Positions 43,422 to 57,089 of a DNA stretch of 64,000 nucleotides are shown one piece after another. A model generated the notes under the pieces. That model did not search any database. It saw nothing but the letters and a program-made list of their open reading frames with translations, and was not told the DNA's origin. The position numbers and the translations under genes are program-made. This stretch comes from Eulemur rufifrons (lineage: Eukaryota; Chordata; Mammalia; Primates; Lemuridae), in NCBI RefSeq assembly GCF_041146395.1, contig NC_090984.1, forward strand, positions 82,099,114 through 82,163,113. The letters are read 5' to 3'. Each line of letters opens with the position of its first letter. Position 1 is the stretch's first letter.

Positions 43422-43766
43422 GTTGCTAGCACTGACTCTGACCCAGGGAGAGCTGGGCACTCCCCAGGCAATGAGCTGACCCTCTGGCAGGTGCAGGTTA
43501 ACTTGAAGGCTGTGTGAGGAGGCACACCACTAGTGGTACACGGTCCCCTGCCTGAGTCGGCACATCTCTCTTATCTTAAACAAATCTCACCATTTTTGTT
43601 GTGAAGCTGACTTTATGAGCTGTGCAGAGGGTAGAAAGGGGAGAGCTCTATGCATGTTTAACCTAACACACTGTTATATATAATCCCCTTTCCTTTTCCT
43701 CATTGCTGGACCTGGACACGCAAGCACACAAACATTCACACCAGAAGCTAAAGCATAATGCCATTT

Positions 43767-43789
43767 ACCTCCTTTTTTTTTTTTTTTTA
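43767..43789. repeat. Poly(T) run
   Basis: About 18-20 T residues; no SINE body attached. Confidence 0.8.
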
Positions 43790-43907
43790 TAACAATTTAA
43801 ATCCAAACATGCTGTTTCATTCACTCTTTAAACCATAAAAATGTATCAGAAATGACATTATTCTGTCAGATTGTATCAACTGAATCAGATAGAAAGGGCA
43901 ACAGGGA

Positions 43908-44020
43908 CCAATATGGTATCGGAGTTAAGAGGACAGACTTTAAAGTCAGATGAACTTAGGTTTAAATTCTAGTATCTTATTAACTGTGTGATCATGGACA
44001 TGTTACCTAATTGTAGCGAA
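43908..44020 (+). mobile_element. MIR SINE, 5' half (split)
   Basis: TCGGAGTTAAGAGGACAGAC, TAGGTTTAAATTCTAGTATC, TTAACTGTGTGATCATGGAC. It continues at 44403 after a 380-bp interruption. Confidence 0.85.
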
Positions 44021-44402
44021 TACTGTGGTACCCTACCCAGAATCCTCTCTTAAAGGCTATGCATCTGTTTCCCAGCTGCTGGGATTATCAGCTGCATTGA
44101 TTACACTAGGAATTGCTCTTGGCCACAGGGAACTGTCTTGCTGAAGGCCACGCCCACTTCTGGGGGTGTCCCACGGCCAGGGAATTGCTGGGGCTTCCAT
44201 GCCTCAATTTCGGGACAACCCTGAAGAGCCATCCCAGTTCCAGAACTCCCCGCAGGATTGGCTGAGGCCACTGCATGCCACTTTCTGCCTCTGTTCAGTC
44301 CTGGCTTCCTCACTTCCTTACAGGTGTATCTACCAAGGGCACTTAACAACTAACCACCCCTATTCAACTCTCTCAGAGTCTGGGTCCAGGGAACCCAGTC
44401 TG
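44021..44402. mobile_element. Unidentified insertion inside a MIR
   Basis: About 380 bp separate the two halves of one MIR. The segment ends with CAGAGTCTGGGTCCAGGGAA, CCCAGTCTGC, which resembles LTR or LINE ends I have seen, but I cannot name the family. Confidence 0.5.
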
Positions 44403-44517
44403 CAACATGGGGATAACAGTACTTGCACCATATGACTACGATGAGGATTATGTGACATCATGTATATAAAGTTCTTCTACTCAATGCCTAGCATGTTATA
44501 AAAATTCAATAAATAGT
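44403..44517 (+). mobile_element. MIR SINE, 3' half (split)
   Basis: CAACATGGGGATAACAGTAC, GATGAGGATTATGTGACATC, GCCTAGCATGTTATAAAAAT, then TCAATAAATAG: the MIR 3' half. Confidence 0.85.
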
Positions 44518-44518
44518 A

Positions 44519-44740
44519 CAGGTTGAGTATCCCTAATCCGAAATCCAAAGTGCTCTAAAATCTGAAACTTTTAGAAAACCAACAAGATGCTCAAAGGAAA
44601 TGCTCCAATGAACATTTGGATTTTGGGTTTTCAGATTAGAGATGCTCAACTGGTAAGTATAATGAAATATTCCAGAATCGAAAATCCAAAATCCAAAATA
44701 CTTCTGGTCCCAAGCATTTCAGATAAGAGATACTCAACTG
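44519..44740 (+). mobile_element. Tigger-type element (MER28-like), deleted
   Basis: Begins CAGGTTGAGTATCCCTAATC and ends GATACTCAACTG, inverted copies of one another, with GGATTTTGGGTTTTCAGATT inside. TA precedes it; the right flank is AT, so one end is slightly altered. Confidence 0.8.
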
Positions 44741-44859
44741 ATATTATTTTTATGACATGAATAATGTTAAAATATGTATACACAAATCATCAAAACACTG
44801 CTGTCATACCACATGTCCTGACTGGGGGTTGGTCAATTATAATTATTCAAATAGTGGGG

Positions 44860-45020
44860 TGGATTGTAGTATTGTTCACAACTATTTGCACCCTCCCCAC
44901 TTTTGTCAAGTGACTTGCAGTGCCTCCTGTAGATGGAGCAGGTGTCCCTGCCCCATTGTCATCCTTGGCCACATGACTTCCCTTAGCCTAAAGAGGCATT
45001 GTGATTCTCTGCTAGCTCTT
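44860..45020 (+). mobile_element. Possible MaLR (MLT1) remnant
   Basis: CATCCTTGGCCACATGACTT resembles the MLT1 internal phrase about a protein-like 'ggccatgtgacttg' segment. Weak match, boundaries unknown. Confidence 0.3.
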
Positions 45021-46239
45021 TTGCTGTTCCTCTTTGTCACACGAATCAGTGAGGATAAACAGGCTCTCAAAAAACCAAAAACCAAAAACAAATTTTTATT
45101 GGTAGTGTTTGCCCATTTCTGTGGTGTAAACACATAGTTGATTTTAGGCTACCAGAGATATGCTGCATGGCCTTCTTCCATCAAACGTAAGATATTTCTA
45201 TGCTTGAGACACAAAGTTCTCAATCTGGAGATGCACAGCAACGTGGCAAGTTTTTTTCCTGCAATGAGATAGAAAAGCTGCTTTTCACCTCAGGGCACAG
45301 CAAAAAGAAATTGTCCCGTCACCCAGTGTTCATAGTTTCTTGGGAGAAAATTGATTTGCCAAGTCTCCGAGGCTTTCACTTAGAGTGCTGGGAGCGGTGG
45401 AAGAATTCCTGCAGCAATTGTTGTGATTGAAGGCATGAAACTTTAATAAAGTGGCAGGGATACAGGCTGTGAAGTCACCATCACTCTGCCCAAGGCTCTG
45501 TCAGAGAGCATGCCTTTCTGTGGATATTCTAAACCCTGAAATGTGTGTTGTTAGGCAGTTACCAAGTATTCACAACGGAGGATCAAAAATATGCCTTCCT
45601 TGGGCTGAGCCTTTGTGTAAATATTAGATTTTACATCCCAGAGTTGGACTACAGAATAGATCTCCTTTTTACACAGGCTACCTTCTCTTTTTTGGAGGGC
45701 ACTAACCAGCAGTCTCTGAGTTCTTTCCAGAAAGCTGTTTTCTCTACAGATCCCTCTGGCTGCCTTCATGTCCACATTGGGCCACCATGTTCTTCCAGGT
45801 GGTATAGCATTTTCCTTTGTCTGATACTACCAGGGAATAGTTTTAAGATAAGCAAAACATATTTGAGATCCATGATTTTTCAGTTCTCTAGGTAGAAAAT
45901 TTCAATTCTACAAATAAAGATTTTTCACTAAATAATTAAAAACATGCTATTAGGACTGTATGTGATAGAGTGAAAAATCAGAGAAATATTTTTCATATAG
46001 AAATGGTTTTACTGTGCTCTTTTAGAGACTCCGATATTAGTGCTGAAACAGGATAGACTTCTTATTCATCTCCTAAGTTTCCAGTTAGATCTACATAGTG
46101 GGAACAGACAAAAGCAGAACATGCCCATTTCAGAGAAATCAGAAAATAAAAGACTTTAAAAAGAAGAGAAAAATTCCTCAATTGCACCAGAAGATACACT
46201 ATGAATAGCCTTGATAATAAACTCTTGATGTTTCTCCTT

Positions 46240-46405
46240 TGAAACCCTGTATACATTTATATGCAGATATGCATGTCTTTATATTATTTATATCAACAAA
46301 ATTGGGGTCATGTTATGTATTCATTGCTGTCTTGAAATCTGCCCTTTTCAATTAATATGCTACAAATATTTTCCCATCTGACTAAATACACTACAGTCCC
46401 CCTTT
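46240..46405 (-). mobile_element. L1M 3' UTR fragment
   Basis: Complement of L1ME-type tail: ATTGGGGTCATGTTATGTAT, ATATTTTCCCATCTGACTAA. It appears to resume at 46690 after a MIR. Confidence 0.6.
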
Positions 46406-46411
46406 TAATAG

Positions 46412-46665
46412 CCAATAATACATGGATAACACTTTCTATGTGCTAGGTATTTCTTGCCAAGCTTTATACATATTAATGCATCTTTTTTTTCTCAACCTGG
46501 CAAGATGGGTCCTATTATTGTTCAAATTGTTTATAGGTGATAAAATAGGACAAGGAGGGTTAAGTGGTCCAAAGTCACAAATCTGTTAAAAAGCAGAAAA
46601 GGGATTCAAACACAGGCAGCCTGGGGCCAGAATCCACGCTATTAACTGCCAAACTGCAGTGTAAT
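46412..46665 (-). mobile_element. MIR SINE
   Basis: Complement of MIR: CTTTCTATGTGCTAGGTATT, GGGTCCTATTATTGTTCAAA, ACAAATCTGTTAAAAAGCAG, ATTCAAACACAGGCAGCCTG. Confidence 0.88.
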
Positions 46666-46689
46666 TCACTGTATAGGTCTCTGTGATCA

Positions 46690-47000
46690 TTTAATTAATT
46701 TCCTATTTTAGAATATTTATTAATAGTTTGATTCCGTCTTGTTACAAAGAGCTGGAATAAAATTCATGTAGTAAATATTTGAACACATTCTTGATTATTC
46801 CTGTTTCCAGAAGTGAAATTTCTTGATCAACAAATTTTCAAATTTAGAAGGGTTTTTAAAATCCTGTTACCAAAATGCCCCTCTGAGTGGTTGTACAATT
46901 TACACCCACACTGAAGGTGGTAAGAGTGATTTTTTCCTGTATCACTGTAAATATTATCATTTGCATTTATATAATCTGGTAGGCAAAGAATGGAATCTCT
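46690..47000 (-). mobile_element. L1M 3' UTR fragment
   Basis: Complement of L1M: AGAAGTGAAATTTCTTGATC, CCAAAATGCCCCTCTGAGTG, GTTGTACAATTTACACCCAC, in the consensus order. Confidence 0.8.
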
Positions 47001-47636
47001 TTTTTTAAATTTTACATTTTAAAATTATCAGTGGAGTGGTGCAGGGAGCTTTTTTCAAAAGCTTCTTATTACTCTATTCCTAGTTAAGGTGTGAGTTGTC
47101 ATTGGTATTATTTGTAAAACAATTAGGAGCGGTCCTGACACATACAGTGCTACCTAAGTGCTTATTACACAAATTTAGTTTTTTTCCATTGCTGATGACT
47201 AACTGTTGTCAAGGCCAGCTTTGCCACCAAGAATGCCTTAGGGGCCCCAAACTAGAAAACAATCTGGAAAATTCCAGTGGCCTGTTGGAGAGGAAGTTAA
47301 AAGTCATGGATTAGTAGTGGTAGATTATGGTCAGGGTGTCTGGTTCATAGAATCTCCATTCTTTAGAATTTGGAGCCACTATTTTGTGGACAGATACACG
47401 TACATGATAGTTTCCAGTAAACACTCAATGGACATAAGAGAAGGCTTCTATTAGAAGAGATATATAATATAAAGAGATATACATAATATAAACTTTGTGA
47501 TACATTCATAAACATAAGTAAACTTGTTAATTGGTTTAATCAGATAACCTGTATTCTTGCTTAGTATTTGTCTACTTGATCTATTATATTCTAAAATAAG
47601 CAAATGATTACATTTTTCACAAGAATTGTGTTTTGA

Positions 47637-47933
<297 letters not shown>

Positions 47934-47979
47934 TAATATCCTTCTACGCTTGGACTCCATTTCATCTGATACTATTATA

Positions 47980-48331
47980 CAGCCCTCCCTTAGTATCCAT
48001 GGCAGAACGGTTCCGGGACCTCCTACAGATACCAAAATCCATGGATGCTCAAATTCCTGACATAAAATGGTATATTAATAGCATCTGTGTATAATCTATG
48101 CACATCCTCCCATATGCTTTAAATCATCTCTAGATTACTTATAATAACTAATATAATGTAAAAGCTATATAAGTATTAATAACAGTAATACTATATTGTT
48201 TAGGGAATAATGAATGACAAGGAAAAAAGTCTGTACATGTTCAGTACAGGTGCAATTTTTTTCCAAATATTTTCGATCCACAGTTGGTCGAATACATGGA
48301 TGTGGAACCCAGGGGTATGGAGGGCTGACTG
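47980..48331 (+). mobile_element. Tigger-related MITE (MER2-like), complete
   Basis: Same family as the copy at 29191-29520: begins CAGCCCTCCCTTAGTATCC, ends GGAGGGCTGACTG, with TA on both sides (47978-47979 and 48332-48333). Length 352 bp. It interrupts an L1 fragment. Confidence 0.9.
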
Positions 48332-49397
48332 TATATCCTCTTCTCCCCACCCTCTCTCTCTTTGTGGCATAAATTTGCCCATCCTTGATTTTAAAACTAG
48401 ATTTATTTTTAGTTTAATTTATAGTTTTTTTCCTTCTAGGGAAATTTGGGCTATCTACATTTATTATAGTAATTAATATAATTGGCTTTATTCCATCCAC
48501 ATTGTATATTTTCTAGTTGTAATAAACAAATTTGTTTCCTTTTTAACTTTCATGGATTTGTCACATTTATTTTAATAGTTTAATCCCACTCACCAATCAA
48601 TTTGGATATTTTGCTACGCTTCTCCATTTTGCAAGCTGTTACCTTCCCATTTTTCATCACATATAAATCAAGATCTGTCCATTACTAAAGCAAAATGAAA
48701 TAACTTTGACTTCCCACAACCCCACTACATCCCTTCAAATGCTTTATTAATGTTACTATCTCTTGGAAATTAAGAAACACCACTCTAAATAATTCCTGGA
48801 TCAAATAGGAAATTAAACTAAATTTATAAATTATCTAGATATTAATGAAGAGAGCCACTTTATAAAAGTGTATTCCTTTTTTATATGATTCTGGAGGTTA
48901 GCTAGGAAACCCAAGCACTCTTTATATAACATTGTTCCCACTAGAAACACTCAAGCGCTTACATCCGGGATGGCTCTGGCAGATTGTTCGTAAGTTCTGA
49001 AACTTCAGTAACTTCAGAGTGTCTTTATTCCAGCATTAAGTTATAAACTGCATGGGAAGATACAGGGTCTCTTTGGCTGTTTTTTAAAAAAAATTTTTTT
49101 ATAACATCAAAGAATAGCTCACCGCTAAGCAACCCCTGTATCTAAGATTAAAGCACAAGTTTCCTTTAAATTTTACTGGACAGCAAATACAACCAGCAGC
49201 GTTACCATCCATTCCTTAGCCTGCAGGCCATCTTGGGAGGGATAAAAGCCACACTTGTCTTACCTGCACCATCAAGCAGCATTGATAAATGTTCACTTCA
49301 AGGGAGCACCTGTGGCTCAGCAGGCTCACTGAGAAGGGCTTAGCCAACAGAATGAGGGTGACCAGGCTCAATTCCAGGCATTGACTCTGTTTCCTGA

Positions 49398-49860
49398 GGC
49401 AGTAGGCAGAATAATGACCCCCAAAATGTCCATGTCCTAATCCCTAGAACCAGTGAATATGTCACCTTACATGACAAAAGGGATTTTGCAGATATGATTA
49501 AATTTATAGACCTTGAGAAGGAGAGGTTATCCTGGATTAACTGGGTGGGCCCTATTTAAGCACATGAGTCCTTAAAAGCTGAGGACCTTTCTAGGTTATA
49601 GTCAATGAGAGAGAGCTGTGGCTACAAAAGGAGGATCAGAGAGAAGTCACATTGCTGGCTTTGAAGATGGAGGAAGGAGCCAAGGTAGCCTCTGAAAGCT
49701 GGAAAGGGCAAGGAAACGGATTCTCCTCTAGAGCATCCAGAAGGGAACTCAGCCCTGTTTGTTGGCTTCTGACCTACAGAACTATAACCTAAAAAATCTG
49801 TGTTATTTTAAATCGCTAAGTTTTTGGAGTATTTCATGGCAAAATAAAAACCCAATACAC
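49398..49860 (+). mobile_element. MLT1-type MaLR LTR
   Basis: Same family as 6273-6745: GTCCTAATCCCTAGAACCAG, ACAAAAGGGATTTTGCAGAT, GGTTATCCTGGATTAACTGG, GCTTCTGACCTACAGAAC, ending CCCAATACAC. Confidence 0.88.
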
Positions 49861-50539
49861 CTGAGAAGGCTGTCAGTTGAGAGCTGGACGCTTATTACTA
49901 CCTTTGGCAATGGTCAGATTGCTTCACCTTATATTTTGTAAATCTGTTCAGAATATGCATTTCCTGCTCTCCCTTTGAGTTGGAGGCCTTAGATAAAAAG
50001 CAAAATGGCCACAAAGAATAAAAAGAACCCGGCCCATTGCAACTTGTGGACACATTTCAAGGTTGAGTTGAGAAACAAGAATTGGCTATTCAGCTCTTTT
50101 CATCCACTTGTATTTGAGGCATCTGATCTCCTAATAAACTAGAAATTCTGTGAGATTGAGCTGGCTCAACAGCCCCTCTGGCTAATCACTACAGGTGAGG
50201 CTTCCCCATCAGTCTGGAATCAGCCACTGAATTGCAATGACTTCTCAAAAGTAGGGATGGGGGTAAATTTTAGGGCCCTTCCGAATGAGTAAGTGGCTAT
50301 TGTTCAGTTCAGAAGCTTAAACGGATGTGTTTGGATATTAAAGTGGTCCTTTCCAACTTAACTGTTCTGATCATCAGCTAATGTCTTCCTTAAATCTCAG
50401 CTTATTTGAACTTTTACTTTATCTCAGAAAAGTTATATATTTTTTCAAAGGCACGGGTCATTAGAAAAGACTGGGAAATGTCCATCACAAGATCTGAATT
50501 TTAATTCTGACCTTAGGAGGCTACTACAGCATTGGTGCA

Positions 50540-51195
50540 GAGATTAGCAGGCTTCTTTAAAAACAAAGGACACACAAAGGAGAGACCATCACACGTCTCC
50601 TGGACTGACAGTGTGGAGTTCTGGAGAAGATATGGAGCAGCCGGAGCCCCACACATTGCTAGTGGGAGTTAAAATGTTAAAATCGCTTGGGAAAACTGGT
50701 GCTTTCTAATAAAGTTAAACATATACCTACCCTCCATGACAGCATATGTCCACAAAAGACTTGCATACAATGCTCATAGCAGCTTTATTTATAATAGCCT
50801 CAAGCTGGAAACAGCCCAGATGTCTACCGACAGTAGCATGGATAAATAGTGTATATTCATGCAATGGAAGACTGCTCAGCAATTAAAAAGTGCAAGCTAA
50901 TGGTATATGCAAAGTAGAAATGTATTTTAAAACATTACGTTAAGCGAAAGAAGCCACACACACAAAAAGTACACATTGTAAAGTTCAAGAACAGTTCCAT
51001 GATGATAGAAGTCAGGAAAGTAGTGACTTTTGGAGGCAGAGATTGGCTGGAAAGTGTCATGAGGGAACTTTCTGAAGAATGGAAATGGTCTATGTCTTTA
51101 TCTGGTGTGATTGCATGACGAAAATGTAAGTTTATTAAACTGTACACTTTAGATTTGCATACTTTACTATAGATAAAGTATGTTTTTTTAAAAAA
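50540..51195 (+). mobile_element. L1ME-type 3' end
   Basis: Old L1 3' region: ATTGCTAGTGGGAGTTAAAA, CTCATAGCAGCTTTATTTAT, AAACAGCCCAGATGTCTACC, then TATTAAACTGTACACTTTAG and an A-rich end. Confidence 0.88.
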
Positions 51196-52250
51196 CGGAC
51201 TTTTCTTCTGAGGATAAACACCCCTTATATAATCTGTTTATTAAGATCCCATGCTGTATAAGAAAAAAACTTTCGTTCAGATGGTCTTATTTTTTTTTCA
51301 ATTGGATCTCTGAATTCAAATAAATATCCACAAAACCCTCAAGCCACTTATAAATGACCAGTAGAAATATTTCACTCAATTTTCTTTAATACCTGATATT
51401 GAGGCTAGGAGCCCTCCACTCAAAGGCCATTGTTGCCTTTGATGAAGACTCTACCATCTCTCACATCCTTCCCCTGGTTACGCTGTCAGCTTTTCTTCTG
51501 CTGTGGATACCCAGCAGCACCTGAAATCTAGTCACGTGGCAACTGCTAACTGGTCTGTGTGCCCTCCCACAATGACGTAATTTTATTTATGCTCCTCAGA
51601 GGGAAAAGGAATGATTGGAGCCACCTCTGCCTGTGCCTTTGTCCACCCTGAGAAGGGTCCTGTCCTTTAGGAAGGCACAACTACCGTACCTGTAATACCC
51701 ATGTGCCCTTTCTAGTCAACCCGTTGGTGCCATACGTTTGTAAGAAGAGCTTGTGTGCAGATGTGCTTGGTTCCTGTACTTTGCCTATGCACTTGAGAGG
51801 CATGCGATCTTTTCATGTTTATGATGAACAACAAATTTTTTCTCTGATAGTCCTAATATTACATTTATAAAGCCTGAATATAAGGAAATTAAATTACTCT
51901 CAACTCCACCTCTCACTACCATTGCCTCAATTATTCTGAAAACAAACTAAAACATAATCTTATTCTAATAATTGACCATCTTCACTGGCCAAAGACAAAC
52001 TCTTTGGGATATCTGAAATAGCTTTGACAATAGAATTAGATTTTTGCCTCTCAGTAGTGAAAGGTTTATTAGGATCCAGTATTTATAGGTCACTTTCCAT
52101 CTACAATAAAATTAATAGTGATCATCAATATTATCCAGAAAAATTGATTTAAGTCATGTCTGATTTCTATTCGCCCTTCCCCTCAGCATCTTTGTCAATC
52201 CGTTTCTCTGCAAGTGAATTGTAGCTCCAGCCCTATTGAAAATAGGAACG

Positions 52251-52264
52251 GTTTCCATGGCAAC
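52251..52264. promoter_or_regulatory. RFX X-box-like palindrome in intron 1
   Basis: GTTTCCATGGCAAC differs by one base from the perfect inverted repeat GTTGCCATGGCAAC, the RFX-family binding site. A second inverted repeat, CCTATT-GAA-AATAGG (52232-52246), lies 4 bp upstream. The surrounding 52150-52640 is repeat-free. Regulatory function is inference. Confidence 0.45.
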
Positions 52265-54004
52265 AGTTTTCTCTCTGCTAGTTGGAATCTAAGATTTGAC
52301 TCCCACAGAAATAAATCTAGCCGTGGGAATTGGTTGATTTTGTAAACGACTAAATAACTGTGCAACCCTCATTTCCCGAGAAAAGCCGGTGATAAGCTTG
52401 CACGAGCAAGGGTAGGTTATGCAAGGTGACTTCTGAGGCTGCTGCTAACATCACACACACAGAACAAAGTGCAGGGAAATGCCTGCTTTGAGCTGCGGCT
52501 CCCTCTGCTCCTCACCCATCAAGTGTGGGCTGCACAGCCTGGCCCTCTTCTAAATGTCAATGACGTTTTAATCCAAGGTGGAGGGAATAGATTTTAAAGC
52601 ACCTCATAGCAAATGACAAGTGTTAACCCCCAAATGTCTTTCCTCTTATTTCCAGCAACTATTAGTTCCTTGAAAAGATGAGATTCCCAGAGCAGTTCTT
52701 AAGGCATCCAGTATTGGTATAAATTTCTCATTATCTATTTCTCTGTTAAGATTAGGTGCTGCTATTGTACAAGAGTACTCTTTTCTCTTTACCATCATTT
52801 CTTCTTCTTAGTAATCTGTCTTATTTTATTACTTAAAAATATATAGAAATGTTTTCAGTTTTTTTCAAAAAAATGTAAAAACCTAACATAATGTTAAATG
52901 TTTCAAATAATGTTTTATAAACATGTTTTCTTAACAACATTTATACAAATCATAATGGTTAATTCCTGCTGATAAGAAAAAACAGCTATAAATCTAGTGG
53001 TATATTAACACACTGAATTCCATGTAATCTGGTATCCCTGACTCTCTTAACCCAGGGTTTTCCTCTTAACAGGGGGACTCACTGCTGGAGGAGGAATTTC
53101 TGTGGGAGGGAAGTGGTGTCCCCAGCACAGACCTGAGAGGAGAATGAGTACACAACTTAGAATAAGGATGCATACATTCAACACTATGCTGAAGGCCCTC
53201 TACAAACTATAAAATTGACAGCTAAATCAACCCCCACCCAGCGTGATGATGCATTATGCTAAGTGAGCTGGTTTTTAAAAGGCACTGCAAGTATGGCTTT
53301 GACCTGGCCTGTCATTGTCCCGACCCAGCAGAAGATAATTATGGACAAATCTGGTAAAATCTGCACCTCTGTTTTGCGCACTTCCTTTGTCCCTTCAGCT
53401 GGTCCCCTGGTGCCACTCTCCTCCTTCTTTCTCCTCTCAAAGCTTAGGAAGGATCTGAAGCCTGTCACTTAAGAATGATTGGCCAAATACCCCATTATCC
53501 TTTCACTGAAATTCATTCACATTAAATTTTTATCTAAACCAAAGATTTCCCTTTTAAATGTTTTATTTCTAGTTGTCAGATGAAAGACTTTGTAGTTAAA
53601 GGAATTTTTGGTGATATTGAGAAGAGTGGGAACAATTTTGGTCAGGAAAGAGGACCTTGAAATTACATTAATTTTACCCTGCTGGCTACAAAGGCAAATC
53701 TGATATTATCTTTTTTAGCATGAAGTCTCTCTCCTCCCCAACCTAGCATTGGACATCTTCCTCCCTGGGGTAAGAACATCCCCCTGAGGGCAGGGGAGGC
53801 CAAGTCCTATTGACAGCTGAGGGTGGAGGAAGTGGTGTCCCTTCAACATGAACTTTTCCCAGGACCCTGAGCCTAACCTGTTCTGGTACAGACCTGCCTG
53901 CTGGAAGTTCCTCTTATCTGGACCTCTTCTCAATCTTCTCTGGGTGAACACAGGGCTTGTCGCCTCCTTGGCCTCCCTTAACCTTAGGTGCCCCCTCTTC
54001 TAGG

Positions 54005-54069
54005 CATATATAAATATATACATACATACATATATACATACACACACACACACACACATATATACATAT
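54005..54069. repeat. (TA)/(CATA)/(CA) microsatellite
   Basis: Mixed TATACATACA and CACACACA units. Confidence 0.95.
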
Positions 54070-56409
54070 TCCCGGCATAAATGCAATTATGTATTCTAAG
54101 CTAGTAGCTAATAATGTTAATGGCATGACCTGCTTATAAGAGATCCTAAAATGCATACACTGTATCTCCTATAGTATTTCTTCCTCTGAATTTCTGACTA
54201 AGAATGTTATTACTGGAGTGTATCAATTTTATGACAACTGTCTTCCTGAATGTCTTATATTCAGAATATCACCTTCTGCCCATTTCTATTATATATTTAA
54301 AAGGATAGAACTCAGGCATGCTAATGGCTAACTGATTTGAGTTAAATATGGAGAGAGGAGGGGAAGGAAGACAGGGAAAGAAGAAACCAGAGTGTGTAGA
54401 ATACATGTTCTCATAAGCAGAGGACAGCTGAGACACGGAGCTGGGGGAGGGGCATCCAAAGGGTGAAGGCAGGGGACAGTAGGAACAACGGAGAGAAGAG
54501 AAGGGTCAAGAGATCCACAGAGGGAAGATGGAGAACAAGTTAGAATCAAATACTAGGCCATCTGGGGTAGCGCTGAAATGCCTGCTGACCCCATAAACAC
54601 ACTTGAGCAATTCCATCTGTGGCCCAGAAAGCTAGGTGGTGTGTCTTCAACTGGGGCTAACCCTGAGGGACTAGAGGAGAAAGATGTCCTCATTTAAGTA
54701 CCCAAAAAGTAACATTTTTCTCCCTGATTAATATCTGGATACAAGATGCCATTTCTTACATTTTTTTCACACAAGACTCTGTTCTTAATGCTAGAACAAC
54801 AAATATACAGCTACACCAAATTAAAATCCCCAATTGTTTTGTAGTGCAGAGGTTTTCAGGGTTAAATGGTTTCCTGGCAGCTTAGGAAAACCCATTGCAT
54901 GGACAGTCTTGGCCTCGTGAGTGTTGACCCGTACATGATGCAGTGGCTGTGCTGAACACCATGTAGCTCTGGCCCCGAAGACCAGTCCTGAGAATTCTCA
55001 TCTTATAGACCTTACGGAAAGGAACCACATTCCTTGTGACAGCCTAGGAAAAGAGCCACTGACCCTTTTTCCGAGTGAGCATAGTATCGGGATGCTGAGT
55101 ATGTGTTCCCTCACACTTCCTTCTTGATAGCATACTGTTAAGGAAGTTCATGCATTGTTTGTTGGGTCAGCCATCAAATCCTTCCATTGAGTGTGGTGTC
55201 CTCAGCGAAAGTCATTGGTTAGTTACTAGGGACATAAAGACCAACATGACCCAGACTCTGCCCTCAAGAAGCTGGTGATTCAGGAGAGGAGGCAGGCATG
55301 TAAACAAACACAAAAGTGTGGCTGCGCTATGCTAGGTGTGTGCATACAGTGCCGTGGAGTCAATGGAAGGAAATGCTGTGTTCTACCTCGTGGTGGTGTG
55401 GTTTAAGAAAGACCTCAGAAGGGAGGTGAAGCTCAAGAATTGCAGCATGCCCAGAAGGGGAAACATGGCAGGCAGAGGCATGGAGGTGTCTGATGGCCTG
55501 GGTTGGTGAGGACTGTGAGCAGTTCAGCAGGGCTGGAGCAAGGCCACGAAGAAACATGGCTCCAGAGGTATCTGGATGCTTTCTGTCTCCTACAGTCAGT
55601 ACTGCCATCACTCAACAACTTGTTGCTAAAATCCTTAAAATAGCAAGCAAAGGCATTATTCTTGGTTTTATTCTGCTGCCTTTCAGAAAAGGTCAGAACT
55701 ATCATTTCATTAGCAGTACCATTTACCTTGTATCCAGTAATATGAAAGGCAAGACTGCCTTTAAAATCCATGATAGAATCCTACTGATGCTGAATTTTTA
55801 CACCTTTGACATAGCATCATTAAGACAGCACTCCTCTATTTCAAAAAGCCTCAAAGACTTTTGAGTTTGGCATGCACGATCAACAAATTCAAAAGCAAAT
55901 GGCTGGGTTAGATTCTGAATCCACAAATTAAAATTCATCCCATCTCAGCCTTTCATTTACATGAACATAGTTTAGTGTAAGCACCATTGTGGGCTTTTCT
56001 TATTCCTTTATCTAGATGGAAAAGATTATACCAGGTCTCACTGTGACTTGCAGTAATGTGAATGCTTCCTAGCAGTTAGGATCTATGCATGCAGTGGAGT
56101 CCTGCCCTTCCTAACCCTCTCGGGCACATTTATTACGGTGCTGCCACGGTGGGTCAGAGCAACTCAGGGATGGCCTTCAGAAAGAGTTACCATCCATTTG
56201 TTCCCTCCTTCAATTATTCAACAAACATATGTGTCTAAGTGTAATAATACATAATATAAACATATATATTTATATCATTATTTATAACAATCCAGGCAGG
56301 GGAATGAGTTTGGTATGTGTGAGAAATAGCCAAAAAATGTGTGGCTGGAGGGGGTAGGTGGGTGAAGAGTGGTAGGAAGGGAGTTCAGAGTGAAGAGCTA
56401 GATCATCTG

Positions 56410-56580
56410 AAGTTTTGTAGGTAAGTTTTGTAGGTAAGGGATTTTGGAAGTAATTGATGTGAAGCCATTGGACAGTCGTTAGCGGGGGACTGATACGATC
56501 TGATTTATCAGTTACATTAAAGAGCTATTATAACCATATGACCTCAGGAAACCCTCCTCATGAAAGTCTATTTTCCAAAG
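56410..56580 (+). repeat. Diverged repeat pair, copy 1
   Basis: Contains GAAGCCATTGGACAGTCGTT and GATCTGATTTATCAGTTACA, then ACCATATGACCTCAGGAAAC. An unnamed ancient LINE/SINE-like repeat with a related copy 650 bp away. Confidence 0.55.
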
Positions 56581-57089
56581 ATGGCCATACCTATGTATTA
56601 GAAAGGATAACCCTTTCTAAATGTGTTTCTAACAATGTGACCCACCAACGGGAGGAGTCTATGTTCTCTTTCCTTGAATCTGGGCAGGGGCTTGGGAGTG
56701 TCCCACCCAATGGAGTATGACAGAAACAATCCTCTGTGCCTTCTAAGGCCAGGTCATAACAAGGACACAGCTTCTGCCTGGCACTCTCCCTTTCTCTCTA
56801 CCTCTGTTACTCCCTGTCTCTTTTCTCCTGTTTTTCCTCCTTGTATGCTCATCACTGGAACTCAGCCAGCAGCGATTTGCCAGCATGTCAGTGAGAGACC
56901 TTGGAAATGGATTCCCCATCTCTACTCAAGCCTTCAGATGACTGTAGCATCAGCTCACATCTGACTGCAACCTCATGGGAGACCCTGAGCAGAACCGCCA
57001 TGCCAAGCCGTCCCTGATTCCCTACCACAGAAACCACGAGACATAAGGAATTGTCTTTAGTAACTAAGTAGTGTCGGAGAGCTAGACCA

